Positions 34,501 to 43,281 of a DNA stretch of 64,000 bases are shown in pieces; position 1 is the first letter of the stretch, and every line of letters starts with the position of its first letter. Where the stretch lies: positions 62,001 through 126,000 of the forward strand of contig JAGDZJ010000009.1 of NCBI GenBank assembly GCA_049115955.1, read 5' to 3'. The DNA comes from Salinispirillum sp049115955. Lineage in GTDB: Bacteria; Pseudomonadota; Gammaproteobacteria; Pseudomonadales; Natronospirillaceae. The translations under genes and the position numbers were made by a program. The notes beneath the pieces are model-generated. The model was not told the DNA's origin and made no database searches. It saw only the letters and a program-made list of their open reading frames with translations.

Positions 34501-34586
34501 AGTATTACCCCTCCCCTTTTGCCACGCCAAACTGTTAAACTCCCACCAATGTCGCATTGCATATGTGAACCAGTGGAGGGTAAAAC

Positions 34587-34955
34587 ATGCTTGGCATTAT
34601 GATCGTAGACGACGATGACCTCAGCGCTGATTTTCTATCCGAACATCTCGAGATGCTTGGTTACCGAACCCACCGCGCCGCGTCGGGAGAGAATGCACTG
34701 GCCTTGTTAGGCGCAGGTGATCGCCCGGACGCCATATTCATCAGTTTGAGCACAAATGCGTTAAGCGGGTTTGAGACCGCGCGCTTGGTGCGCGAGCGTT
34801 ATCGCTATGATCCGACCATCGTCGGCTTGTCGGCTCAGGAAGACGATGTTGATATCGCGACGGGCATAGCCGCTGGCATCGACGCCTGGCTCTCACGCCC
34901 GATCAACACCACCCAACTCGCCAGTACTCTGGAGCGTTGGCTAAACGAACACTGA
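34587..34955 (+). CDS. Receiver-like protein lacking the phosphoacceptor Asp
   Basis: A 122-residue stand-alone receiver fold. The acidic pocket is present (IMIVDDDDL), the Thr/Ser position is Ser82 (VGLSAQ), but the phosphoacceptor position is Ser53 (IFISLS where MDL is usual) and the conserved Lys is Arg104 (LSRPI). It cannot be phosphorylated in the usual way. It lies between amtB and a second PII gene with its own ribosome site (GGAGGG), 53 bases before that gene, so nitrogen signalling is a reasonable guess. Output unknown. Confidence 0.78.
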   Translation: MLGIMIVDDDDLSADFLSEHLEMLGYRTHRAASGENALALLGAGDRPDAIFISLSTNALSGFETARLVRERYRYDPTIVGLSAQEDDVDIATGIAAGIDAWLSRPINTTQLASTLERWLNEH

Positions 34956-35008
34956 GTGCTATGTTATTAGCATAGTTAGTATTATTTGCCTTGGGGCAGG
35001 AGTAACGT

Positions 35009-35347
35009 ATGAAATTGATCACCGCTATCATTAAACCCTTTAAATTGGACGACGTGCGCGAGTCGTTGTCTGACATGGGTGTCCAGGGCATTACAGTGAC
35101 TGAAGTAAAAGGCTTCGGTCGCCAGAAGGGCCACACCGAACTGTACCGCGGTGCCGAATACGTGGTGGACTTTTTGCCCAAGGTAAAAGTTGAAATCGCG
35201 GTCAGTGATGACAAGCTGGAATCGGTTTTGGAAGCCATCACCAAGGCCGCAAATACCGGCAAAATCGGTGACGGTAAAATCTGGGTAAGCCCGCTGGAAC
35301 AAGTGGTGCGCATCCGTACCGGTGAGACCAACGAAGACGCGTTGTAG
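35009..35347 (+). CDS. PII signal transduction protein, copy 2
   Basis: A 112-residue PII protein closely similar to copy 1, with the same T-loop and Tyr51 (TELYRGAEYVVDFLPK) but differing at the C-terminal loop (WVSPLEQVVRIRTGETNEDAL). It is 53 bases after the receiver-like gene with ribosome site GCAGGAG. No NtrC or sigma-54 motif was found directly before it, so its control probably differs from copy 1. It may be GlnB-like or a second GlnK; the sequence does not decide. Confidence 0.93.
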   Translation: MKLITAIIKPFKLDDVRESLSDMGVQGITVTEVKGFGRQKGHTELYRGAEYVVDFLPKVKVEIAVSDDKLESVLEAITKAANTGKIGDGKIWVSPLEQVVRIRTGETNEDAL

Positions 35348-35355
35348 TATGCACA

Positions 35356-35396
35356 TCAGGGTGATGAGCATTGGAGCCTTCCAGTGCTCCCCCTGA
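35356..35396 (+). terminator. Terminator after the second PII gene
   Basis: Inner 10-bp stem (35366-35375/35380-35389, one G-U) and outer 6-bp stem (35356-35361/35391-35396), followed by CGTTTT. It marks the end of the nitrogen locus and the left edge of the restriction island. Confidence 0.65.
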
Positions 35397-35524
35397 CGTT
35401 TTGAAAAAGCTACTTGCGGCAGTAATGGCTTCATTCTATTGACGCATTGAGCCCTTCAATGCCAACTGTTTCAGCCGTCTATACAAAAGAAATCTCTCGC
35501 CATACCTGCACACCAAGGAACCCC

Positions 35525-37945
35525 ATGGCCATCAAGAAAAACGAACTTTATTCCTCACTTTGGGCCAGCTGCGATGAACTTCGCGGCGGTATGGATGCCA
35601 GTCAGTACAAAGATTACGTATTGACCATGCTGTTCATGAAATATGTATCCGACAAATACAAAGGCGACCCACATGGCATGATTTATGTGCCCAAAGGAGC
35701 CAGCTTTGATGACATGGCCGCCCTGAAAGGTGATAAAGAGATTGGCGACAAGATCAACAAGATCATCAGCGCCCTTGCCGAGGAAAATGACCTCAAAGGC
35801 GTAATCGACGTGGCCGACTTCAATGATGAAGACAAGCTGGGTAAAGGCAAGGAAATGGTCGATCGGCTAGGTAAGCTGGTCGGCATTTTTGAAGGTTTGA
35901 ACCTGGCCGACAATCGCGCTGATGGCGACGACCTACTTGGTGATGCCTACGAATACTTAATGCGCCACTTTGCGACTGAATCGGGCAAATCCAAGGGGCA
36001 GTTTTATACACCCTCGGAAGTTTCACGCATACTCTCAAAAGTCATTGGTATCCATGAAAACACACCCCAAGATGCAACCGTTTACGACCCCACCTGTGGC
36101 TCTGGTTCTTTATTGTTAAAAGCCAGCGACGAAGCACCGCGCGGCTTATCGATTTTCGGGCAAGAGATGGACAACGCCACCAGTGCCTTGGCTCGCATGA
36201 ACATGATTCTGCACAATAACGCCACGGCTAAAATCTGGAAAGGCAACACCATCAGCGACCCGCAATGGAAGGACGCCAACGGCCAACTGAAAACGTTCGA
36301 CTTTGCCGTTGCCAACCCGCCGTTTTCCAACAAAAACTGGACCAGCGGTATCAATCCGCAGCAAGACGAATTCGGCCGCTTTACTTGGGGCATTCCACCG
36401 GAGAAAAACGGCGACTACACCTTCTTACTGCACATCATCAAGAGTCTGAAAAGCACCGGAAAAGGCGCGGTGATTTTGCCCCATGGTGTGTTATTCCGTG
36501 GCAATGCCGAAGCACGGATTCGTGAAAACCTACTTAAACAAGGCTACATCAAAGGCATCATAGGCCTACCTGCCAACCTGTTTTATGGCACCGGCATTCC
36601 CGCCTGCATTATTGTCATCGACAAAGAAAACAGTCATGCTCGCAGCGGGATCTTTATGGTCGATGCCAGCAAAGGCTACATGAAAGATGGCAACAAAAAC
36701 CGCCTGCGCAGTCAGGATATTCACAAAATCGTAGACGTATTTACCAAACAACAGGAGCTACCACGCTACAGCCGCATGGTAAGCCTAAGTGAGATTGCAG
36801 GTAACGACTACAACCTGAATATCCCACGATACATCGACAGCAGCGAACCCGAGGATCTGCACGATCTCAGTGCTCACTTGCAAGGCGGCATTCCGTTACG
36901 CGATGTCGATGCGCTCAATGCATTCTGGCAAGTATTTCCTACCTTGCGCGACACCCTGTTTGCTAATGAACGCCCTGGCTATTGCCGTTCATTGGTGGCT
37001 GCCAGTGAAGTCAAAAGCACCATCTTGAATCATCCAGAATTTAAAACCTTTGCACGCTCCAGCCTGCGGCCATTTGAGCGCTGGCGCGAGCAGGCCGGAC
37101 TTGATCAGATTCGAGTCGGTGATAAACCGAAACACCTGATTCATAAAGCCAGTGAAGGCCTACTGGGAAGTTACACTGAACAGCCCTTGCTCAGTAAATA
37201 CGACATCTACCAGATCCTTATGGACTACTGGGCTGACGTAATGCAAGACGATGTGTACGTACTAGCACAAGATGGTTGGCTAGCAGGCAAAGTACTACGT
37301 GAATTGGTCGTCAAAAAGGGTGAGAAGTTAAAAGAATCACCCGATTTAGTGATCAACAAAACCAAATACAAAGCAGAGCTGATACCCCCGACCCTCATTG
37401 CCGAACGCTTTTTCAGCGGCCAGTTACGAGCCATTGAACAACTTCAAACGGATTGTGACAGCGCCAGCCAAGAACTGGAAACCTTCATTGAAGAACATAG
37501 CGGCGAAGATGGCCTGCTAAACGACGCCCTAAATGACAAAGACAAAGTGACTAAAGCCACCGTCACTACGCGTTTGAAATTGGCAACTGACCCCGATGAA
37601 AAATCCGCGCTCAAACAAGCCAAAAAACTGTTTGATCATGAAGCCGATGCCAAAAAGGCTCTGAAAGATGCGCAAGACAAGCTGGATATAGCCGTATTTA
37701 AACACTACACAGAACTAGATGAAGACGACATCAAAGCCCTAATCATTGATGACAAATGGCTCGCCATCATAGAAGCCAATATCATTGCCGAAATTGAACG
37801 CATCACCCAGCAACTGGCCAATCGAGTGAAAGAGTTGGAAGAGCGCTACAACGAACCCCTGCCAGCCATCAGTCAGTCGGTAGAGGCTTTAAGCAGTAAA
37901 GTGGCAGGCCACCTAAAATCTATGGGCTTGGAATGGACGGTATGA
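35525..37945 (+). CDS. hsdM: Type I restriction-modification DNA methyltransferase (HsdM)
   Basis: The modification subunit that methylates adenine at the site read by HsdS. From the ATG at 35525 it has 806 residues starting MAIKKNELYSSLWASCDELR. The HsdM N-terminal helical domain, AdoMet motif DPTCGSGSLL (~187) and catalytic NPPF (~264) are present. Residues after ~480 are an extension longer than classical 500-520 residue HsdM: a winged-like region then a Lys-rich coiled coil ending in a helix typical for the HsdS-contact tail. It overlaps hsdS by 13 bases and is the first gene of the island. Confidence 0.95.
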   Translation: MAIKKNELYSSLWASCDELRGGMDASQYKDYVLTMLFMKYVSDKYKGDPHGMIYVPKGASFDDMAALKGDKEIGDKINKIISALAEENDLKGVIDVADFNDEDKLGKGKEMVDRLGKLVGIFEGLNLADNRADGDDLLGDAYEYLMRHFATESGKSKGQFYTPSEVSRILSKVIGIHENTPQDATVYDPTCGSGSLLLKASDEAPRGLSIFGQEMDNATSALARMNMILHNNATAKIWKGNTISDPQWKDANGQLKTFDFAVANPPFSNKNWTSGINPQQDEFGRFTWGIPPEKNGDYTFLLHIIKSLKSTGKGAVILPHGVLFRGNAEARIRENLLKQGYIKGIIGLPANLFYGTGIPACIIVIDKENSHARSGIFMVDASKGYMKDGNKNRLRSQDIHKIVDVFTKQQELPRYSRMVSLSEIAGNDYNLNIPRYIDSSEPEDLHDLSAHLQGGIPLRDVDALNAFWQVFPTLRDTLFANERPGYCRSLVAASEVKSTILNHPEFKTFARSSLRPFERWREQAGLDQIRVGDKPKHLIHKASEGLLGSYTEQPLLSKYDIYQILMDYWADVMQDDVYVLAQDGWLAGKVLRELVVKKGEKLKESPDLVINKTKYKAELIPPTLIAERFFSGQLRAIEQLQTDCDSASQELETFIEEHSGEDGLLNDALNDKDKVTKATVTTRLKLATDPDEKSALKQAKKLFDHEADAKKALKDAQDKLDIAVFKHYTELDEDDIKALIIDDKWLAIIEANIIAEIERITQQLANRVKELEERYNEPLPAISQSVEALSSKVAGHLKSMGLEWTV

Positions 37946-39303
37946 CAGTTGCTCAGGTAGCAGATGTGAGCCCAAAATATCTAGTGGAAGCGGCCGGGAA
38001 TGCCGTACCGTTAGGGTGTAAGCAAACTGAAGTAGGGGTGATTCCTGAGGATTGGGATACGCCTAAATTCGGTGAAATGTGTACCTTGATCAATGGGCGT
38101 GGTTTCAAGCCGCACGAATGGAGCATAGAGGGCTTACCAATTATTAGAATTCAAAACCTAAATGGCTCTGAGGAGTTTAACCATTATCAAGGTCACTATG
38201 ATCCTAAGATTTTTGTGCAAAACGGTCAGCTTCTTTTTGCATGGTCTGGAAGTCGTGGCACTTCTTTCGGACCCCACATATGGCATGGTGGTAATGCATT
38301 ATTAAACTACCATACATGGAAGCTAGTCATTAGAGATCAAAATATTGATGCAGACTACTTTTTTCATATTTTGAAACAGTTGACGAAGCAGATTGAAGAA
38401 TCAGCTCATGGTGCATCTGCACTGGTTCATACTCAGAAAGGCGAGATGGAGAATTTCTTTGTTCCGCTACCTAAAAGAAGGCAAGAACAAACCGCTATCG
38501 CTAATGCCCTATCCGATGTCGATGCCCTAATCAGCAAGCTGGAAAAACTCATCGCCAAAAAACAAGCTATCAAAACCGCTACCATGCAACAACTCCTCAC
38601 CGGCCGCACCCGCTTGCCACAATTCACTTTGCGTGAAAATGGAACGAAAAAAGGCACTAAGCCAAGTGAGCTGGGGGAAATACCGGAGGATTGGGATGCT
38701 ATTAAGATGGGGAATCTGGCCAAAATTCAGAGGGGCGCTTCTCCAAGACCAATAGATAGCCCTATTTGGTTCGAGCGCAACTCAACAGTTGGTTGGCTAC
38801 GCATATCTGATGCTTCAAAAACTCACAAATATTTAATGGAAACAACGCAGAGCCTCTCAGAATTAGGCATTGCTAATAGTAGATTTGTGCCTGAGAACAA
38901 CTTGGTCATGAGTATTTGTGCGACGGTTGGAAAACCCATTATCACGAAGAAAGACCTGTGTATTCACGATGGGTTCGTCGTGTTCAACGGACTCTCTGTA
39001 AACCAAGATTATATGTATTACATCCTTAAAGAGCTTGAGGATGAATGGAGTAAGCAGGGGCAGACTGGATCGCAGATGAACCTGAACACCGATTTAATTA
39101 ATGGGACTTATGTCGCAATACCGCAAATCGATGAAGAACAAATCACCATCGCCACTATCCTCTCCGAGATGGACGAAGAGATTCAAGCGCTGGAACAACG
39201 CCTTGGCAAAACCCGTCAAATCAAACAGGGCATGATGCAAGAACTACTGACAGGTAAGACGCGCTTGGTGCAACCACGAAATAAGGAGTGTCAGCATGGC
39301 TGA
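37933..39303 (+). CDS. hsdS: Type I restriction specificity subunit (HsdS)
   Basis: Reads the bipartite DNA target. It has 456 residues with two target-recognition domains, each opened by a repeat (VGVIPEDWD at ~35 and LGEIPEDWD at ~245) and closed by a coiled repeat ending TMQQLLTGRTRL (~218) and MMQELLTGKTRL (~440). The two recognition halves differ in sequence, so an asymmetric target is expected. The ATG at 37933 lies inside hsdM; the ATG at 37942 overlaps the stop (ATGA) and is an equal candidate. Confidence 0.93.
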   Translation: MDGMTVAQVADVSPKYLVEAAGNAVPLGCKQTEVGVIPEDWDTPKFGEMCTLINGRGFKPHEWSIEGLPIIRIQNLNGSEEFNHYQGHYDPKIFVQNGQLLFAWSGSRGTSFGPHIWHGGNALLNYHTWKLVIRDQNIDADYFFHILKQLTKQIEESAHGASALVHTQKGEMENFFVPLPKRRQEQTAIANALSDVDALISKLEKLIAKKQAIKTATMQQLLTGRTRLPQFTLRENGTKKGTKPSELGEIPEDWDAIKMGNLAKIQRGASPRPIDSPIWFERNSTVGWLRISDASKTHKYLMETTQSLSELGIANSRFVPENNLVMSICATVGKPIITKKDLCIHDGFVVFNGLSVNQDYMYYILKELEDEWSKQGQTGSQMNLNTDLINGTYVAIPQIDEEQITIATILSEMDEEIQALEQRLGKTRQIKQGMMQELLTGKTRLVQPRNKECQHG

Positions 39304-41956
39304 ACAACAGCAAAGCTACAAAAAAGCCCGCTTTTTTAAATGTGCGTTGCAGGTCAATCCAGCGGGTTATATTCAATACCGTGGGCAACAGCAGATTCTT
39401 TCTGAATCTGACTATAACCAGCAGTTATTGAATGCCGCACTGGAGGCTGGCATTGAAGTCATCGGTTTGGCCGATCATGGCTCTGTAGATGGTGTTGACT
39501 CGATCAGAACCTTGTTTAATCAGAACGGTATCCTCGTATTCCCCGGATTTGAGATTGCTTCAAGCGAAAAAATACATTTCGTTTGTTTGTTTGATGAATC
39601 GGCGTCTACTGACCTCATAAAGATGCATCTAGGTGCTTTGGGTGTGGATATCAACAAGCCAGAAGCCCCGGTTCAGAAGCCCTCCGCTGATATTATTGAT
39701 TATATAAACGATAAAGGTGGTTTCATTTTCGCGGCTCACTGCACCCATGATGACGGTGTATTAAAGCGTCGTATGAACCACATTTGGCAACATAAGGGCC
39801 TCCTGGCTGCGCAGATACCTGGTTCTCTTGAGGATTTACGAGGCGTAGAAAACGACTTTTATCGCAAAGTTTTCCTGAACAAAGATGCTAATTATCAACG
39901 CGAACGGGAAATGGCAGCGATCAATGCAGCCGACGTTGAGGCGCCTGAGAAAATAAAGGAATCGGGCGCTTCCTGTTTAATTAAGATGACAAAGCCTTGT
40001 TTTGCTTCGTTTAAACATGCTTTTTGGGACGCTGGGTCCAGTGTTCGCTTGAATTCCGACAAGCCGGAAAATTATGCCTCTGCCATTGAACGCATTCGCT
40101 TTGTCGGCGGTTATCTTGATAGTGTTGATATCGAATTGTCTGATCACCTCAACGCCGTCATTGGTGGCCGTGGCACGGGCAAATCAACCTTACTGGAGTG
40201 CATCCGCTACGCGTTCGCGTTGGAGCCAAAAACTCAAAATGCGTTAAAACAGCACAAAGGTGTTATAGATTCCAACCTTGGCAAAGAGCGGGGTATGGTT
40301 GAAATTACGCTGCGCTCAGCCGTTATGCATGGCCGCAGGTTTACGGTTAGCCGGAAATATGGCAATCAACCCGTGGTGGTTGATGATCAAGGCAATGTTT
40401 CACCTTACCATCCCACCGATCTGCTGCCGGGCATAGAGCTTTACGGCCAAAACGAAATCTATGAAATGACGCGAGATGAACTCAGTCGCAATCAACTCAT
40501 AGAACGCTTCCTAGAAGGTGAACACGAGCAATTTGATGCAGATATTGCCAAGGTGATGGTCAAGCTTAAAGAAAATCGAGAATCCATCAAGCGTGCCCTG
40601 AATCAAAAAGACGATATTGAAGCAGAGGTAGAACGCTTGCCTAAGCTGTTGGATCAAGCCAAGCAGTATCAAGTGTTAGGGATTGAAGAAAAACTGAAGA
40701 TTATTCCTAAGCTGGAAAAAGAGAAGCAGCTGAACACTCGCGTTGATGAAGAAATTACTCGCGTTAAAGACGCCATTGAATCGCTCAAAGACAGCTTGCC
40801 CGATACCGTTTTTTTAAGTGATAGCGCTTTGGATGGCTTACCTCATACTGACTTGCTAAAGCAGCAGCGAGGTATTTTGGATGCATTAAAAGCAGGTGTG
40901 CAACAAGCACTGGGGCAATTAGAGCAACTTGCCCGGAGCGCAGATACACAATTGGCGCCTCTTAAGCAATCGTTGTCGGAAAAACAGCAGAATGAAGAGC
41001 AAAACCTAGAGAAAGCCTTTAAAGATATTCCTGCTAGCCAAGGTAAAACGGGGCGTCAAATTGGTGCAGAGTATCAGACGTTATTGAGGCAAATTGAACA
41101 GATTCGACCCAAGCAAACTACACTGCACAATCGACAGGCGCAAATTGATGAGTTGAGCAACCAGCGTAAAAAGTTGTTACTGGAGTTAGACCAACACACG
41201 AGCGCCCGAGCGAACAGTATTCTGCAATCTGTAAAACGATTAACGCGAAAGCTTGAGCAAAAAGTTCGACTTACCTTACAGCCCGAAGGGAACCGACAAG
41301 AGTTCGTGAATTTCCTCAGTGGCTGTAATTTAGAAGGTGTTGGGCCTAAGCGCCTTGCTTGGGTGCTAGAAGGCGATTTTTCACCCTCCAGCCTCGCGGC
41401 GACTATTCGCCAAGGGGAAGCGGAATTAGCCCTCAACTTTGGCATATCCAGCACAGTTGTCACGGCCTTAACCCGTCTGTCAGAACCGAAACTAATGGAG
41501 CTGGAAGAGTTGCAACTGCCTGATACCATGGCGATTGAGCTCAATATTACCCATGGTGAACGGGAGGCTGTATTCCGACCCATAGATGACTTGTCGACGG
41601 GGCAGCAATGTACCGCTGTTCTACATTTGTTGCTTTTGGATAACCAAGACCCCTTGATTCTGGATCAACCGGAAGACAATTTGGATAACGCATTTATTGC
41701 TGAACGCATTGTTGCAGAGCTTCGCAGGGCTAAACTTAGCCGCCAGTTCCTCTTTGCGACTCATAATGCCAATATTCCGGTTTTTGGTGATGCCGAGTGG
41801 ATTGGTGTGTTAAGTGTTGAAGATGGCAAGGGGATGATTTTGCCGGAGCAGCAAGGCGCGATTGATGTGCCAAAAGTTCAAGAACTTGCGGCCGACATTT
41901 TGGAGGGTGGTAAGAGTGCGTTCAATCAGCGCCGTGAGAAATACGGTTTTAATTGA
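39296..41956 (+). CDS. PHP-domain SMC/RecN-type ATPase (TrlF-like)
   Basis: An 886-residue protein between hsdS and hsdR. Residues ~10-240 are a PHP-type metal-dependent phosphoesterase fold: GLADHGSVDG, PGFEIAS and FIFAAHCTHDDG are present, but the first motif (HxH in typical PHP) reads LQVNP. Residues ~260-886 form an SMC-like ABC ATPase: Walker A GGRGTGKST (~290), two long coiled coils (~400-500, ~570-640), signature DLSTGQQ (~763) and Walker B LILDQPEDNLD (~785), then an H-loop ATHNAN. It overlaps hsdS by 8 bases. Nuclease function is inference; the substrate is unknown. It is not RloC-like at the C-terminus by eye. Confidence 0.8.
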   Translation: MAEQQQSYKKARFFKCALQVNPAGYIQYRGQQQILSESDYNQQLLNAALEAGIEVIGLADHGSVDGVDSIRTLFNQNGILVFPGFEIASSEKIHFVCLFDESASTDLIKMHLGALGVDINKPEAPVQKPSADIIDYINDKGGFIFAAHCTHDDGVLKRRMNHIWQHKGLLAAQIPGSLEDLRGVENDFYRKVFLNKDANYQREREMAAINAADVEAPEKIKESGASCLIKMTKPCFASFKHAFWDAGSSVRLNSDKPENYASAIERIRFVGGYLDSVDIELSDHLNAVIGGRGTGKSTLLECIRYAFALEPKTQNALKQHKGVIDSNLGKERGMVEITLRSAVMHGRRFTVSRKYGNQPVVVDDQGNVSPYHPTDLLPGIELYGQNEIYEMTRDELSRNQLIERFLEGEHEQFDADIAKVMVKLKENRESIKRALNQKDDIEAEVERLPKLLDQAKQYQVLGIEEKLKIIPKLEKEKQLNTRVDEEITRVKDAIESLKDSLPDTVFLSDSALDGLPHTDLLKQQRGILDALKAGVQQALGQLEQLARSADTQLAPLKQSLSEKQQNEEQNLEKAFKDIPASQGKTGRQIGAEYQTLLRQIEQIRPKQTTLHNRQAQIDELSNQRKKLLLELDQHTSARANSILQSVKRLTRKLEQKVRLTLQPEGNRQEFVNFLSGCNLEGVGPKRLAWVLEGDFSPSSLAATIRQGEAELALNFGISSTVVTALTRLSEPKLMELEELQLPDTMAIELNITHGEREAVFRPIDDLSTGQQCTAVLHLLLLDNQDPLILDQPEDNLDNAFIAERIVAELRRAKLSRQFLFATHNANIPVFGDAEWIGVLSVEDGKGMILPEQQGAIDVPKVQELAADILEGGKSAFNQRREKYGFN

Positions 41957-41982
41957 ACATTTATTCGCCCCGGGAGAGAACC

Positions 41983-43203
41983 ATGTTAAAAACAGAATTA
42001 TTAGAAATTATTGCTAACGGCGAAAACTCTGGCATTGAGTTTAAACGAGACGATATTCGCACTGAACAGTTAGCCAAAGAAGTGGTTGCAATGGCTAACT
42101 TTCATGGTGGGCGGATACTGCTGGGTGTCGAAGATGATGGGGCTATTAGTGGAGTGCAGCGGCCTGAGCTTGAAGAATGGGTGATGAATATTTTTCAGGA
42201 CAAAATTCATCCAATGATTTTGCCCTTTTATGAAGAAGTGAAGCTGGATGATGACAAAGTTGTTGCTGTTGTCAGTTTTCCAATTGGTATTTCAAAACCT
42301 TATGTGCTTCGCAATGGCGGAAAAGAAGAGATCTACATTCGCGTAGGAACGACTTCCAGGCTAGCGACAAGAGAGCAGCAAATGCGGCTGTTTGAATTGG
42401 GTGGCATGCTGCATACAGAGGTTATGCCTGTACCGAGAACAGATATGAGTTGCTTGGATGATGCGCGGTTGATGAATTACATCAAAGACATCTTACATGA
42501 TCCTGATGTGCCAAAATCACCTGAAGAATGGCAAGCCCGTTTGCTCGGGCTGGGTTTTTTGACGGAAGCGGCAGGTAGCATTTGCTGCACAATCGCTGGG
42601 TTGGTGTTATTTGGTAAAAGCCCGCGACGCTATCTAAAGCAAGCTGGCTTGCGAGTCATGGCATTTAATGGCGAAGACAAAGAATACCAAGCTGTGCTCG
42701 ATGACATTATTGACGGCCCGATGGTTGGCCGCTGGGATCTGGATAACGGCGATAAACGTTTGGTTGATGGTGGAATTATCGAGCGTTTCATGGAAGCAAT
42801 GACGCCATTTATATCTCAGGAAGCTGGCGAGGTAAACGAAGGGCTAAGGAGAGAAACACAATGGTTTTATCCCCTAGAGGCTGTTCGGGAAGCGGTGATC
42901 AATGCTTTAGCCCACCGCGATTGGACTCGCTTTGTTGAAATTGAAATTTCTGGCTACTCAAATCGCCTTGAATTGATCAGTCCTGGGGCCCTACCTAACT
43001 CGATGACCGTGGAAAAAATGAAAGCTGGTCAGCGTTCACCAAGAAACACCATTGTAATGGAGGTTTTACGTGATTACGGCTACGTCGATTATCGCGGCAT
43101 GGGCGTCAGAACAAAAATAGTACCCCTTACTAGAGCCCTAAGTGGTAAAGACCCTGTGTTTGACCTAACCGATGATCACTTAACCACTGTGTTGTACCGT
43201 TAG
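41983..43203 (+). CDS. AlbA_2 (Schlafen-type) and GHKL ATPase-like protein
   Basis: A 406-residue protein with the AlbA_2 domain (NSGIEFKRDDI, ANFHGGRILLGVEDDG, residues ~12-140) and a C-terminal GHKL/HATPase_c_4-type domain (REAVINALAHRDW at ~302, then RLELISPGALPNSMTVEKM and YRGMGVRTKI). Annotated in other genomes as putative transcriptional regulator or ATP-binding protein; Schlafen-type folds also occur in nucleases. The ATG at 41983 with a GGGAGAG ribosome site is preferred over the TTG at 41953. It is 26 bases after the PHP-SMC stop. Confidence 0.82.
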   Translation: MLKTELLEIIANGENSGIEFKRDDIRTEQLAKEVVAMANFHGGRILLGVEDDGAISGVQRPELEEWVMNIFQDKIHPMILPFYEEVKLDDDKVVAVVSFPIGISKPYVLRNGGKEEIYIRVGTTSRLATREQQMRLFELGGMLHTEVMPVPRTDMSCLDDARLMNYIKDILHDPDVPKSPEEWQARLLGLGFLTEAAGSICCTIAGLVLFGKSPRRYLKQAGLRVMAFNGEDKEYQAVLDDIIDGPMVGRWDLDNGDKRLVDGGIIERFMEAMTPFISQEAGEVNEGLRRETQWFYPLEAVREAVINALAHRDWTRFVEIEISGYSNRLELISPGALPNSMTVEKMKAGQRSPRNTIVMEVLRDYGYVDYRGMGVRTKIVPLTRALSGKDPVFDLTDDHLTTVLYR

Positions 43204-43281
43204 CCGAGGGTTGGGAGTGCAGAGAATTAGCCAGCACAATTTAATCATGATGTTCGTTTCACCAACTGGATGGGATTCCTG

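Noticed and set aside
39296..41956. RloC-type anticodon nuclease
   Set aside because: It shares an SMC-like ATPase and type I linkage, but the enzymatic part is an N-terminal PHP domain and no RloC nuclease motif was seen.
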